DNA of 64,000 nt from the NCBI GenBank assembly GCA_947503555.1, contig CANNEE010000001.1, positions 496,001 through 560,000 on the forward strand, in the 5' to 3' direction. This DNA comes from an uncultured Shewanella sp. GTDB taxonomy: Bacteria > Pseudomonadota > Gammaproteobacteria > Enterobacterales > Shewanellaceae. Shown here piece by piece: positions 55,774 through 64,000 of the stretch (position 1 is the stretch's first letter; each line of letters begins with the position of its first letter). The notes under the pieces are model-generated. The model searched no databases, was not told the origin of the DNA, and worked only from the letters and a program-made list of their open reading frames with translations. The position numbers and the translations under genes were made by a program.

Positions 55774-56571
55774 ATGAACAGATTGTTTCGTACTTCCCTT
55801 ATTTTTTTGCTGCTCCTATCAGGCAATAGCGTAAACGCGCAGCCAACACAGCTAAAACTCGACGCTAAACAAGACTCGGCTTATAGCCAAGATATAGAAG
55901 CAGAGCATGCTGTTAAAGACCCCCTTATCGCGCTATTTGAACTCAGTGAATTTAGCCATCATCTACTAGAGCAGCCATCAAGCAACTTAGAAGCACTTTA
56001 CTCTCAAGCGCAAATTGCCCAAACAGAACTCGAAGCCCTGCTTAATCGCGTCAATCAGCAAACTCATACTCAAGCTATCATTCCTCCCATCAAGACGCTG
56101 ACAAGAGCCAAACAAAAAATCGCTCAAAAGCTTGATGGTGATGCCAGTAAAATTACCGATCTTGCCAGAGCCAGCATAGTGGCTAGCGATATCCCCCAGC
56201 TCCTTGCTAGCTATAAGTTTATTGCCGAACATACCCAGGTAGTGCAAATCAAGAACCGCTTTGCTAACCCTAAACGCTCAGGTTACCGAGATCTCAACCT
56301 GTTACTTAGACTTCCTGAAAGTAAGATGATCGTAGAGGTGCAGCTGCATTTAACCGATATTGCAAAGATCAAAAGCGGGCCTGAACATAGAGTCTATGAG
56401 CAAGTGCAAAAGATTAACGCCAAAGCCGCAGAGCAAAAGCGTCAACTAAACGATATAGAACAGGCACAAATCACACGCTTACAGCAGGAATCCCATAAGC
56501 TTTATCATAGGGCTTGGCTCAAGTATAAGCGTCAAGCCTCACCGACCACAAAGCTAATGAAACTTGCTTAG
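55774..56571 (+). CDS. Exported RelA/SpoT-domain protein
   Basis: A 265-residue protein with an apparent Sec signal peptide (NRLFRTSLIFLLLLSGNSVNA, cut before Gln). The mature part has a RelA/SpoT nucleotidyltransferase-like domain (about 90-215): PIKTLTRAKQKIAQKLDGD, ITDLARASIV with the D-x-x-R pattern, VVQIKNRFANPKRSGYRDLN, and VEVQLHL with the expected catalytic Glu; then a helical C-terminus. GAGGT lies before the ATG at 55774, so the frame start at 55750 is rejected. Known enzymes of this fold use ATP in the cytoplasm, so export is unexpected. No partner gene or toxin-immunity pair is obvious, though a SUKH protein follows 120 bp away. Confidence 0.8.
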   Translation: MNRLFRTSLIFLLLLSGNSVNAQPTQLKLDAKQDSAYSQDIEAEHAVKDPLIALFELSEFSHHLLEQPSSNLEALYSQAQIAQTELEALLNRVNQQTHTQAIIPPIKTLTRAKQKIAQKLDGDASKITDLARASIVASDIPQLLASYKFIAEHTQVVQIKNRFANPKRSGYRDLNLLLRLPESKMIVEVQLHLTDIAKIKSGPEHRVYEQVQKINAKAAEQKRQLNDIEQAQITRLQQESHKLYHRAWLKYKRQASPTTKLMKLA

Positions 56572-56690
56572 CTAATAAAGGTAAATCTCTTCTATATTAA
56601 ATGTGTCTCTATTTAGCTGGAGTAAATAGAGACACTAGCTCATCTGTTTGAGTATAATTCCGCGAAACTCTTCTCTGGGTATAGTGTTAA

Positions 56691-57092
56691 ATGAATGAAA
56701 TAATCGATCGTCTACAGGAGCTAAGCGAATCCGTTCCTGTACCACTAGAGCTACCGACTTTTGAACAACTCGTGGAAGTCGAAGAGCAGATCTTAATTCC
56801 GCTACCAAATGATCTTAAAGAATACCTACTGTATGGCAGCAACGTCATTCATGGTGCGCTAGAGCCTGTCACAGTAACTGACCCTTATTCTCATACATTT
56901 TTACCTGAAGTCACCTGCTACGCTTGGTCAATCGGTCTACCTAGAGAGATGATCGCTATTTGCCAACAAGGCGATAGCTATTATTGCATGGATCAAGAGG
57001 GACAAGTTCATCTCTGGCAAGACGGTGACTATCAAGATGAACCATGGGAGTCCCTATGGCAATGGATTGAAGATGTGTGGCTACAAAGCTAA
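56691..57092 (+). CDS. SMI1/KNR4 (SUKH) family protein
   Basis: A 133-residue soluble acidic protein. PTFEQLVEVEEQILIPLPNDLKEYLLYGSNVIHG matches the SUKH-1 N-terminal pattern, and QQGDSYYCMDQEGQVHLWQDG plus a Trp-rich end complete it. Many bacterial SUKH proteins are immunity proteins against polymorphic toxins; others are housekeeping. The next gene starts 31 bp on, so they are likely cotranscribed. Confidence 0.85.
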   Translation: MNEIIDRLQELSESVPVPLELPTFEQLVEVEEQILIPLPNDLKEYLLYGSNVIHGALEPVTVTDPYSHTFLPEVTCYAWSIGLPREMIAICQQGDSYYCMDQEGQVHLWQDGDYQDEPWESLWQWIEDVWLQS

Positions 57093-57123
57093 CACCTAAA
57101 ACAAGTTTTAATCAGGAAATATC

Positions 57124-57624
57124 ATGTCTAAACATATCGGCTTAAACGCCATCGAAATGCAGTACCTACGCCTATCCCTTGGGCTGAATACGGCTCAAGT
57201 AGCCCAAATCACTAAAGCTGAAGAGGCCGATGTTATTGCTTGGGAAGCAGGTGATAGCCAAGCACCAGAACTTGCCCAGAAAAAACTGCTTGAGATTGAT
57301 GACATCATAGAGATGCAAGTCCTTAATACCTGTGATGGTATCGAAGCCCTATTTAAGAAAGAGCCTAAACGCCAACTCAGCTTTGTGGTTTATCCAACTC
57401 AGGCGCTTTATGTACAGTACAACCCAGAGTTTTTAAGCTCTCTACCTTTTACCGAGCTATACAACACGGCGGCTTGGCGTATAAAGAAAGAGTGTAAGCT
57501 GGTATTGGAGGTAGATATCAGTCTGATCCCTCTCGATGTTGAGTCTTACAAAGCATATAGAGAAGAGCAAGGTCTAGGTGAAAGCCGCGACAACCGCGCC
57601 AAATGGGCTGCAACTCAACTTTGA
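57124..57624 (+). CDS. HTH-like DUF4447-type protein
   Basis: A 166-residue protein. The N-terminal part ([36 protein letters not shown]) reads like a Cro/HigA-type helix-turn-helix, as in DUF1870/DUF4447 proteins. The C-terminal half is a mixed alpha/beta region ([15 protein letters not shown]). I place it in DUF4447 by memory of the family start, which is uncertain. It pairs with the SUKH gene and ends at a terminator. Role unknown. Confidence 0.65.
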   Translation: MSKHIGLNAIEMQYLRLSLGLNTAQVAQITKAEEADVIAWEAGDSQAPELAQKKLLEIDDIIEMQVLNTCDGIEALFKKEPKRQLSFVVYPTQALYVQYNPEFLSSLPFTELYNTAAWRIKKECKLVLEVDISLIPLDVESYKAYREEQGLGESRDNRAKWAATQL

Positions 57625-57642
57625 TGCTAAAGCGAGTAAAAC

Positions 57643-57673
57643 AAAAGGTCAGCCTTTAGCTGACCTTTTTTAT
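57643..57673 (+). terminator. Terminator of the SUKH-DUF4447 pair
   Basis: AAAAGGTCAGC-CTTTA-GCTGACCTTTTTT, 19 bp after the stop codon. Confidence 0.88.
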
Positions 57674-57688
57674 GTAATCACTGGCAAG

Positions 57689-58321
57689 CTATAAACTCAC
57701 TTGTGCACCTGCAATCTCTTTATCTAACGCTTGCTTCATCGCCGGTCGTTGACCCATTCTGACCATAAATGCATTGAGCTTAGGAGGCAGCGACATCTCA
57801 AATCTACTAGCCCAAATCAAAGTTTGAGCGAGTAAGATATCAGCCACATGTGGCTTATCTCCGAGTAAGAAATCCGTTTCCGCCATCCAAGTCTCTGCGA
57901 CCTCTGCAGCCCTATCAAACTCCCATTTAGCGACCGCCAACATCTCTCTATGCCTCAGCTCAGGCGGCAGCGCAAACTTGTGTTTCCCCATGGTCCATAA
58001 AGGCTGCTCAAGCTCACAACTGATAAAGCTCATCCATCTATGATGCATTGCAGACTCAGGAGTACCAGCCACAGGCAGCCAATTACCTTGACCATACTTC
58101 TCGGCTAAGTAGAGCATAATGGCCATCGACTCTGTCATCACTAGGTCATTATCTTGCAATGCAGGTACCTTGCCGCAGGGGTTAATTGATAAATACTCAG
58201 GAGACTTCTGTACCCCTTTCGCAAAATCGACAAAATGATAGTGCCAATTTAATTCCAGCTCCTCGAGCAACCAGGAGACACGTAGCGAGCGACTTTTAGG
58301 TATTCCATAGAGGGTTATCAT
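57689..58321 (-). CDS. Glutathione S-transferase family protein
   Basis: A 210-residue protein. The thioredoxin-like N-terminal domain starts LYGIPKSRSLRVSWLLEELEL, with the Ser in the usual active-site place, and INPCGKVPALQDNDLVMTESMAIMLYLAEKYG contains the cis-Pro and the Glu-Ser glutathione-binding pair. The helical C-terminal domain follows. The substrate is unknown. Single gene convergent with the SUKH-DUF4447 pair. Confidence 0.9.
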   Translation of the reverse strand: MITLYGIPKSRSLRVSWLLEELELNWHYHFVDFAKGVQKSPEYLSINPCGKVPALQDNDLVMTESMAIMLYLAEKYGQGNWLPVAGTPESAMHHRWMSFISCELEQPLWTMGKHKFALPPELRHREMLAVAKWEFDRAAEVAETWMAETDFLLGDKPHVADILLAQTLIWASRFEMSLPPKLNAFMVRMGQRPAMKQALDKEIAGAQVSL

Positions 58322-58533
58322 TGCAAATCTCCATATCAGCCAAATTTAAAGATATAAGTGGCAACAAGGCATTAGCGCGCCCTAGCTGTTAGTAAGCATA
58401 ATAGAACTACCATAGAATCCCATTCTGCCTTTGTCTAACAAGGTGGATATAAAAACTCTGCCTGCACTGAATGCATATTTAAGCTATAATCGCCTGCCAA
58501 ATATTTTGCTGCGCAGCCGCGCCAGAGAGAAAC

Positions 58534-58998
58534 ATGACTAATAATGATATTTTGCGCCGTTTGCGCTTTGTATTTGACTTCAATAACGCCAAGATGATCC
58601 GTATGTTTGCTAAAGCTAGGCATGAAATGTCACAGGAGCAACTACTGGATCTGATGAAAAAAGAGGATGAAGCAGGCTTCGTCCCTTGTGATGACACAAC
58701 TTTGTGTCTGTTTCTCGATGGTTTGATTATTGCCAAGCGTGGTTTAAAGCCAGGCGCCGAAGTGCCTGAACCACTCAAACGCATGAATAACAATATGATA
58801 TTTAAAAAGTTAAGAGTTGCGCTAGAACTAAAAGAAGAAGATATTCTTTCAATTCTTAGCTCAGTTGATATGGCCATGTCAAAATCAGAGCTGGGGGCGC
58901 TTTTCCGTAATCCCCAACATAAAAACTTTAAAGTGTGTGGCGATCAGGTACTGCGTAACTTCCTCAACGGTTTGCAGCTTAAGCACCGAGGTAAATAA
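58534..58998 (+). CDS. yehS: DUF1456 protein (YehS-like)
   Basis: A 154-residue soluble protein made of two similar DUF1456 repeats: NNDILRRLRFVFDFNNAKMIRMF and NNNMIFKKLRVALELKEEDILSI, each followed by a CDDTTLCLFLDGLI / CGDQVLRNFLNGLQ segment. Length matches E. coli YehS (156). Function unknown. Its last codons and stop lie in the first copy of an 18-bp tandem repeat. Confidence 0.88.
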   Translation: MTNNDILRRLRFVFDFNNAKMIRMFAKARHEMSQEQLLDLMKKEDEAGFVPCDDTTLCLFLDGLIIAKRGLKPGAEVPEPLKRMNNNMIFKKLRVALELKEEDILSILSSVDMAMSKSELGALFRNPQHKNFKVCGDQVLRNFLNGLQLKHRGK

Positions 58999-59035
58999 GA
59001 GTACCGAGGTAAATAAGAGTACCGAGGTAAATAAG
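58985..59035 (+). repeat. 18-bp tandem repeat covering the yehS stop codon
   Basis: The unit ACCGAGGTAAATAAGAGT is present 2.8 times without mismatch. The first copy encodes the last residues and stop of yehS, so the other copies are untranslated duplicates of the gene end. Confidence 0.92.
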
Positions 59036-59053
59036 CTAAAACCAATTCCATTA

Positions 59054-59081
59054 AAAACGCAGCGATTAGCTGCGTTTTTTG
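59054..59081 (+). terminator. Terminator of yehS
   Basis: AAACGCAGC-GATTA-GCTGCGTTTTTT, shortly after the tandem repeat. Confidence 0.87.
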
Positions 59082-59212
59082 TTTACTCACAGACCGTTTA
59101 AAACAGAAACACAAGCAAACTAAAGTGCCACACAGGTCACATTTTGTGATACCCTTAGCCGCTATAGATCACAGCCAACTCGCATTCAAACAAAGACGCA
59201 TAAAGGTCAACC

Positions 59213-60901
59213 ATGGTCGATAGCAAACGTCCTCTTTACCTGCCATTTGCAGGCCCTGCAATTTTAGAAGCACCACTGATTAATAAAGGCAGCGCCTTTA
59301 CCGAAGAAGAAAGGGTTTTCTTTAACCTAGAGGGCTTATTGCCCAGCGTTATCGAGACCATCGAAGAGCAAGCAAGTCGTGCTTATCAGCAATTCAAAAG
59401 CTTTACCAACGACTTAGATAAGCATATCTATCTGCGTAATATTCAGGATACTAACGAAACCCTGTTCTATCGCTTGGTACAAGATCATATTACCGAGATG
59501 ATGCCCATCATCTACACCCCCACAGTAGGCTCAGCCTGTGAACGTTTCTCAAAGGATTATCGACGTAACCGTGGTTTATTTATCTCGTATCCCAATAAAG
59601 ACAGAATCGATGACATTCTCAATAATTCCACCCGCCATAAAGTCAAAATTATCGTAGTGACAGATGGCGAGCGTATTCTAGGTCTTGGTGATCAGGGCAT
59701 TGGCGGTATGGGGATCCCTATTGGTAAACTCTCCCTCTACACAAGCTGTGGTGGTATCAGTCCTGCTTACACTCTGCCTATCACACTGGATGTGGGAACC
59801 GACAACCCACAACTTCTAGACGATCCTATGTATATGGGCTGGCGCCACCAGCGTATCGGCGGCGAAGAGTACACCGAATTTGTCGAGGCTTTCCTTGAAG
59901 CTGTACAGAGACGCTGGCCAGATGCATTAATTCAATTTGAAGACTTTGCACAAAAAAATGCCATGCCTCTGCTTGAGCGCTACAAAGATAAGTACTGCTG
60001 TTTTAACGATGACATTCAAGGCACAGCGGCTGTCACAGTGGGCTCATTGCTTGCGGCTTGTAAAGCGGCTAACACACAGCTTAAAGATCAGCGCGTCGCC
60101 TTTCTAGGAGCAGGCTCTGCAGGATGCGGTATTGCCGAAGCGATAGTGGCGCAAATGGTTGCCGAAGGCATCAGTGATCAGCAGGCTCGCAAGCAAGTAT
60201 TTATGGTCGACCGCTGGGGCTTATTACAAGACAATATGCCCAACCTGCTGCCTTTCCAATCAAAGCTGGCTCATCAAAAGGAAGCCATCGAAAATTGGGA
60301 TAACTATAGCGATAGCCTATCACTGCTCGACGTGGTCAATAATGCCAAGCCAACAGTGCTGATTGGCGTTTCTGGCGCACCAGGACTGTTTAGCGAAGCT
60401 ATTATCAAGGCGATGCATAGCCATTGCGCTCGACCCATTATCTTCCCACTATCGAATCCAACCAGTCGTGTTGAAGCCACGCCTAAGGATATTCTACATT
60501 GGACTCAAGGTAAGGCTTTGGTTGCAACCGGTAGCCCTTTTGAGCCAGTCGTCATGAATGACACTAGCTATGAGATCGCCCAGTGCAACAATAGCTATAT
60601 CTTCCCAGGCATAGGCTTAGGGGTATTAGCTTGTGGCGCCACTCGTGTCAGCGATGCCATGCTGATGGCATCAAGCCGAGCGTTAGCCGAATGCTCTCCC
60701 CTTGCTCAGAATGGCCATGGACCATTACTGCCAGACCTTGAATCGATTCATCAAGTAAGCAAGCATATTGCATTTGCTGTCGCCAAAGTGGCCATCGAAG
60801 AGGGGTTAGCACCTAGCTCTACCGATGAGCAGATAACCCAAGCAATCGAAGATAACTTCTGGGAGCCCGAGTACCGTAAGTACAAACGCACCTCCTTCTA
60901 A
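59213..60901 (+). CDS. maeA: NAD-dependent malic enzyme
   Basis: A 562-residue enzyme decarboxylating malate to pyruvate with NAD (SfcA/MaeA type; E. coli 565). It has [14 protein letters not shown] with the catalytic Tyr, the Lys/Asp segment [16 protein letters not shown] and [18 protein letters not shown] with the metal-binding acidic residues, then the NAD loop [14 protein letters not shown] and [13 protein letters not shown]. It supplies pyruvate and NADH during growth on C4 acids. Single gene with terminator. Confidence 0.96.
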   Translation: MVDSKRPLYLPFAGPAILEAPLINKGSAFTEEERVFFNLEGLLPSVIETIEEQASRAYQQFKSFTNDLDKHIYLRNIQDTNETLFYRLVQDHITEMMPIIYTPTVGSACERFSKDYRRNRGLFISYPNKDRIDDILNNSTRHKVKIIVVTDGERILGLGDQGIGGMGIPIGKLSLYTSCGGISPAYTLPITLDVGTDNPQLLDDPMYMGWRHQRIGGEEYTEFVEAFLEAVQRRWPDALIQFEDFAQKNAMPLLERYKDKYCCFNDDIQGTAAVTVGSLLAACKAANTQLKDQRVAFLGAGSAGCGIAEAIVAQMVAEGISDQQARKQVFMVDRWGLLQDNMPNLLPFQSKLAHQKEAIENWDNYSDSLSLLDVVNNAKPTVLIGVSGAPGLFSEAIIKAMHSHCARPIIFPLSNPTSRVEATPKDILHWTQGKALVATGSPFEPVVMNDTSYEIAQCNNSYIFPGIGLGVLACGATRVSDAMLMASSRALAECSPLAQNGHGPLLPDLESIHQVSKHIAFAVAKVAIEEGLAPSSTDEQITQAIEDNFWEPEYRKYKRTSF

Positions 60902-60917
60902 GCTGCTTAAATATACA

Positions 60918-60955
60918 AAAGGCCGTCAGAGGATTACCTCTAACGGCCTTTTTCA
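60918..60955 (+). terminator. Terminator of maeA
   Basis: AAAAGGCCGTCAGAGG pairs with CCTCTAACGGCCTTTTT, one mismatch, between convergent maeA and DUF3069 genes. Confidence 0.87.
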
Positions 60956-60996
60956 TTTTCTTAAGCTTAGTCTCTCAAGCTCGGTCTTTGTTAAAT

Positions 60997-61431
60997 TTAA
61001 CCTATGACCTGTTTGATACCGTTAAGCAGAGCTCTATCGGTACGGGCTTTTTTCAGCTTACGTACACTCTCTTTTAACGAGCTTTGAGCAAGACGCACAA
61101 ACACATCATTATACTCATGCTCCTCTATTGCATCATCGGTATCGGCACGCTCTGCAATATCTTGGGCCACTCGGCTTAACTGTAACCAAGCATTGGCAAT
61201 ATAAAAGCCGTGGAACTCCACTCTTGCTAACAGCTTTTGCGCACTAGCAGGAAGCCCATCCCACGCTTGGGTAAACTCACCCTCTTTATCATCCACCAGC
61301 TCATCCAATAAGCTTTGGTAAGCCGTCATTAAGTTCTCTGGCAGCTTATCCATTGGTAACACAACATCAGCCACATTAAACGCCACCTGAGCCACTCGCT
61401 CTTTATAAGCTTGAGTATCAATATCCATCAA
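60997..61431 (-). CDS. DUF3069 protein
   Basis: A 144-residue soluble acidic, mostly helical protein. VADVVLPMDKLPENLMTAYQ, AWDGLPASAQKLLARVEFH and the basic C-terminal helix SVRKLKKARTDRALL fit my memory of the Shewanella/Vibrio DUF3069 family. Function unknown. It lies downstream of a chemoreceptor gene on the same strand. Confidence 0.68.
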   Translation of the reverse strand: MMDIDTQAYKERVAQVAFNVADVVLPMDKLPENLMTAYQSLLDELVDDKEGEFTQAWDGLPASAQKLLARVEFHGFYIANAWLQLSRVAQDIAERADTDDAIEEHEYNDVFVRLAQSSLKESVRKLKKARTDRALLNGIKQVIG

Positions 61432-61530
61432 ACGCTCTCATCAATTTTTTGCCGCAGTATACTGCATTTTCCTTATTGGCCCCCAATCAAAAAACTAATC
61501 TGATATGCTCAAGGTTGTGCCCTATGATCT

Positions 61531-63639
61531 TTAAACCTTAAATTGCGATAACTGCTCAGCTAATTTAGATGAGCTCATTTCCATTGTTTCCCCAAGAACC
61601 TTAGCATCATCCGCAAGCGAGTCTATCTCTCCTGACATATCTGAAATGGCTGTAATATTGCGAGTAATCTCTTCATTCACCCTAGACTGCTCTTCAGCGG
61701 CACTAGCCATTTGATGATTTTGTGAGTTAATTTCATCAATACGTGTATTGATGCCTGTAAATGTCTCTTCTGCCGATTTAACGGTATCCATACAAGACTG
61801 TATATTTTGATGACTTAGCTGCATGATATCGACGACAGAATTAGTATCTTCTGATAGCAGACTGATCATCTCACTGATCTCTTGAGTCGCGGTTTGGGTT
61901 CTTTGTGCCAACGAACGAACTTCATCAGCTACAACGGCAAAACCTCGACCTTGTTCACCAGCTCTAGCAGCCTCGATTGCGGCATTGAGTGCCAGCAAAT
62001 TTGTTTGCTCTGCAATTCCACCGATAACAGACAAAATAGTCTCAATATTGGCACCCGATTGTGCTAAAGATGCAGTTTTCTTTTCCGCGTCTGTCATATC
62101 TTCAAACAAGCTTTCTATTTGTGTAACTGTTTGAGTAATTTGCGCACGACCATGACTACATTCATGTTGCGCAGAGCTTGCTGCATCAGACGCCAGCCGA
62201 GCAGAGTTAGCCACCTCTTCTGCCGTCGTCGCCATTTCATGGATTGCAACGGTCAATACCGTAATTTCATTATGCTGAGCTTCTAACTTAGATTTAATTT
62301 CTAACGCCTTGTTAGAACATGTGGTTGCATTAGTCGCAACAACATTCCCCTCATCTTTAATGCTTACTATCAACTTCTGCAGTTGGGCAAATAAACCATT
62401 GATACACTGAGCAATGAGTCCGGTTTCATCTTTTCTGGTCGCTGTGACTCTCTGTGTTAAGTCACCATTCCCCTGAGAAATATCATCTAATCTAACAATA
62501 ATATCTTTCAGAGTTGATGTGGCAGACTTAGATGTGAGTAACATAATGATGCCACCTAACACTAAGGCCAATCCTCCAGCTACCATTCCCAAACTTAAGG
62601 TGCCAGCTGATTCTTGCTCTAGCCAGTGGCTAAAACTAATTTTACTTTCATTTAGGGTGGCTTGAGGAACAGATACACGGATTAACCAAGGGTTATGGGT
62701 CTGAGTATTCACCCTCATCATAAAGCTCACTAGTTCATTTTGGTGGTTAACCTGCTTAATTTCGCTGGCTCGGCGTGCTTCGGCTAACGAGAGAGAGCTA
62801 TCAACATCGGCTAATTTTTTGCCGACATTAGCTCCCTGATTACTATCAGCTAAAATGACACCTTGCCATGATATTAAGCGTACATTCCCAACACCTGCAT
62901 ATAAGGACTGATCCAGTTGCTTAACTATGGCTTGGATCTCTTGTAGAGATAAGTCAAAACCTATACTACCTACAACCTTACCATTTACCTCTAATGAATC
63001 GCTGATAGTAGTAATTAACTCTTTTCCCCTTCCTGGCACATCATAGAAGTAGGGTTCCATCACAAATAAGGTGTCATTCTCATATGGATAAAGATGCCAA
63101 TCATCGGTTCGCTCACCATTAGAATTCAGCTGAGTATTTGAGAAAGAGTCCATTGCCACAAAATCATATTCTCCAGGACCAGCAGGAAAGAAAAAAGGCG
63201 CTAAGAAACCTTCTTTATTTAACCCCTTAGCTGCTCGTTCGCTTCTCTTATAGTCCTCTCCCCAGGTCGCCTGCTCAAATACCATATAACCTGAAAATAC
63301 AGATTCATCTTGAGGCTTCATTGTTGCTTCAAATAATCTTAGTAAAAAGTCAGGCCCTCTCCCCTCTTCAGCAGACATCTGCATATTAGACTTGAGAATG
63401 TCTAGATTTTTAATCACAGGGCTAACGAGCAATTCAACTTCACTCTTCACCTTTCGGGTTGCAGACTCAAGGCTTAAATCTGCCGAAGAATCAAACGATA
63501 AACCAATTTTCCGATTAATCTCTTCGTGAGTACCGACATTGCTATAAACAATCACCCCAATGCCTAAGCTCAACACCAGTGCCATCGAAAGGGTAGCCAA
63601 TATCGCTATTCTAGCGGTCAATGACGAGTTCATAAGCAT
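61531..63639 (-). CDS. Methyl-accepting chemotaxis protein with dCache_1 sensor
   Basis: A 702-residue transducer. TM1 is at about 10-32. The large periplasmic region (about 33-345) fits a double Cache: membrane-distal [20 protein letters not shown], a middle [36 protein letters not shown], and [18 protein letters not shown]2 is at about 347-368, then HAMP and a signalling domain with [20 protein letters not shown]. dCache_1 receptors often bind amino acids or quaternary amines. The upstream neighbour encodes a betaine-type binding protein, 22 bp away, so the receptor may sense the same compound. Confidence 0.94.
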   Translation of the reverse strand: MLMNSSLTARIAILATLSMALVLSLGIGVIVYSNVGTHEEINRKIGLSFDSSADLSLESATRKVKSEVELLVSPVIKNLDILKSNMQMSAEEGRGPDFLLRLFEATMKPQDESVFSGYMVFEQATWGEDYKRSERAAKGLNKEGFLAPFFFPAGPGEYDFVAMDSFSNTQLNSNGERTDDWHLYPYENDTLFVMEPYFYDVPGRGKELITTISDSLEVNGKVVGSIGFDLSLQEIQAIVKQLDQSLYAGVGNVRLISWQGVILADSNQGANVGKKLADVDSSLSLAEARRASEIKQVNHQNELVSFMMRVNTQTHNPWLIRVSVPQATLNESKISFSHWLEQESAGTLSLGMVAGGLALVLGGIIMLLTSKSATSTLKDIIVRLDDISQGNGDLTQRVTATRKDETGLIAQCINGLFAQLQKLIVSIKDEGNVVATNATTCSNKALEIKSKLEAQHNEITVLTVAIHEMATTAEEVANSARLASDAASSAQHECSHGRAQITQTVTQIESLFEDMTDAEKKTASLAQSGANIETILSVIGGIAEQTNLLALNAAIEAARAGEQGRGFAVVADEVRSLAQRTQTATQEISEMISLLSEDTNSVVDIMQLSHQNIQSCMDTVKSAEETFTGINTRIDEINSQNHQMASAAEEQSRVNEEITRNITAISDMSGEIDSLADDAKVLGETMEMSSSKLAEQLSQFKV

Positions 63640-63661
63640 TCCTCAAACATAGTAAATAAAA

Positions 63662-64000
63662 TCAATTACATTCTTGATGTGTTAACCAAGTTGGTTGCCG
63701 ACTGGCATTCGTCTCAAGCCAGGATTGAGCAGCATCGGCAACAGATAGCCCTTTAACATCTGTTAAGTATCCGGCTAAAGATAAATCTTCATGATTTAAA
63801 ATAAATGACTGAACGATCTTGTAAGCACAGGAAGATTTCTTTGCCAAATCAGTAGAAACCACTGTCTTAAGCCAGCCTCCCACAGGGTTATCACAATCCC
63901 AAGGGTACTTTTCATTGACTCCCCACTCTGGTTTTGTTTCACACTCAGGTTCATAGGTAGGAAAATCAACAAATTGACCTTCAAAAGCTTTATCTACCCA
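63662..64000 (-). CDS. Glycine-betaine-type ABC substrate-binding protein (partial, C-terminus)
   Basis: The minus-strand frame is open from the right edge to the stop at 63662, showing the last 112 residues. DCDNPVGGWLKTVVSTDLAKK, SCAYKIVQSFILNHEDLSLA and VKGLSVADAAQSWLETN match the closing part of OpuAC-family periplasmic binding proteins for glycine betaine, choline or proline betaine. Several cysteines (ECETKP, WDCDNP, SSCAY, QECN) suggest disulfides. The 22-bp gap to the dCache chemoreceptor suggests one transcript. Confidence 0.7.
   Translation of the reverse strand, partial: WVDKAFEGQFVDFPTYEPECETKPEWGVNEKYPWDCDNPVGGWLKTVVSTDLAKKSSCAYKIVQSFILNHEDLSLAGYLTDVKGLSVADAAQSWLETNASRQPTWLTHQECN

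Noticed and set aside
58865-59101. 78-codon plus-strand frame over the yehS end
   Set aside because: It lies out of frame within yehS and gains length only from the tandem repeat.
63796-63984. 62-codon minus-strand frame at the right edge
   Set aside because: It overlaps the longer open frame of the binding protein in another frame, which has family-like sequence.

Overview
The window looks like one chromosomal stretch of a marine gammaproteobacterium, most likely Shewanella or a close relative. The call rests on gene order and protein style: lptD-surA-pdxA-rsmA-apaG-apaH divergent from amgK-murU-djlA, folA next to yjjB-yjjP, obg-rpmA-rplU divergent from ispB, many methyl-accepting chemotaxis proteins (four here), a multi-domain FAD/Fe-S D-lactate dehydrogenase, and several DUF families typical of Shewanella and Vibrio. 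Composition is moderate and fairly even, except for an AT-rich left edge. The species cannot be fixed from sequence reading alone. I see no prophage, complete insertion sequence, CRISPR array or replication origin.

Left part (1-12.3 kb): a truncated AT-rich gene with a HEPN-like motif sits at the edge, followed by a half attC-like sequence, so an integron cassette end is possible. Then come two tandem secreted paralogues with YxPxAWGAP repeats, a D-lactate dehydrogenase, a 1-kb gene-free gap, a tRNA-Ile(CAU), a LysR regulator divergent from an exported alkylsulfatase, a small RRF-like protein and a chemoreceptor.

Polyamine block (11.4-16.6 kb): speE, speA, speD and speB lie on the minus strand and encode a complete arginine to agmatine to putrescine to spermidine route. 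SpeD is of the eukaryotic type, and a MITE-like element sits between speA and speD.

Middle (17-34.8 kb): a Cache chemoreceptor, gabD, a DUF3634 protein, photolyase with a TudS/YbgA-type partner, a DUF368 lipid-carrier flippase, a hotdog protein, a CopD-like membrane protein, a gap holding a probable small RNA/small-protein transcription unit, a DUF418-DUF1294-FKBP group, DUF6817-rof, a Ycf46-like AAA ATPase, yiaW-yiaV, purT with an 8-copy heptamer repeat at its stop codon, and yqfB.

Envelope and information block (34.8-53.8 kb): a 2-hydroxyacid dehydrogenase, djlA, murU, amgK (peptidoglycan recycling), divergent from lptD-surA-pdxA-rsmA and apaG-apaH, then a chemoreceptor, DUF3718, folA, yjjB-yjjP, obgE-rpmA-rplU, ispB and ung.

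Right part (53.9-64 kb): an orphan MSHA-like prepilin, DUF3144, a LysE exporter, a RelA/SpoT-domain protein with a signal peptide (the most unusual gene here), a SUKH/DUF4447 pair, a GST, a YehS protein with an 18-bp tandem repeat at its stop, NAD-malic enzyme, DUF3069, a dCache chemoreceptor and, running off the edge, a betaine-type ABC substrate-binding protein.
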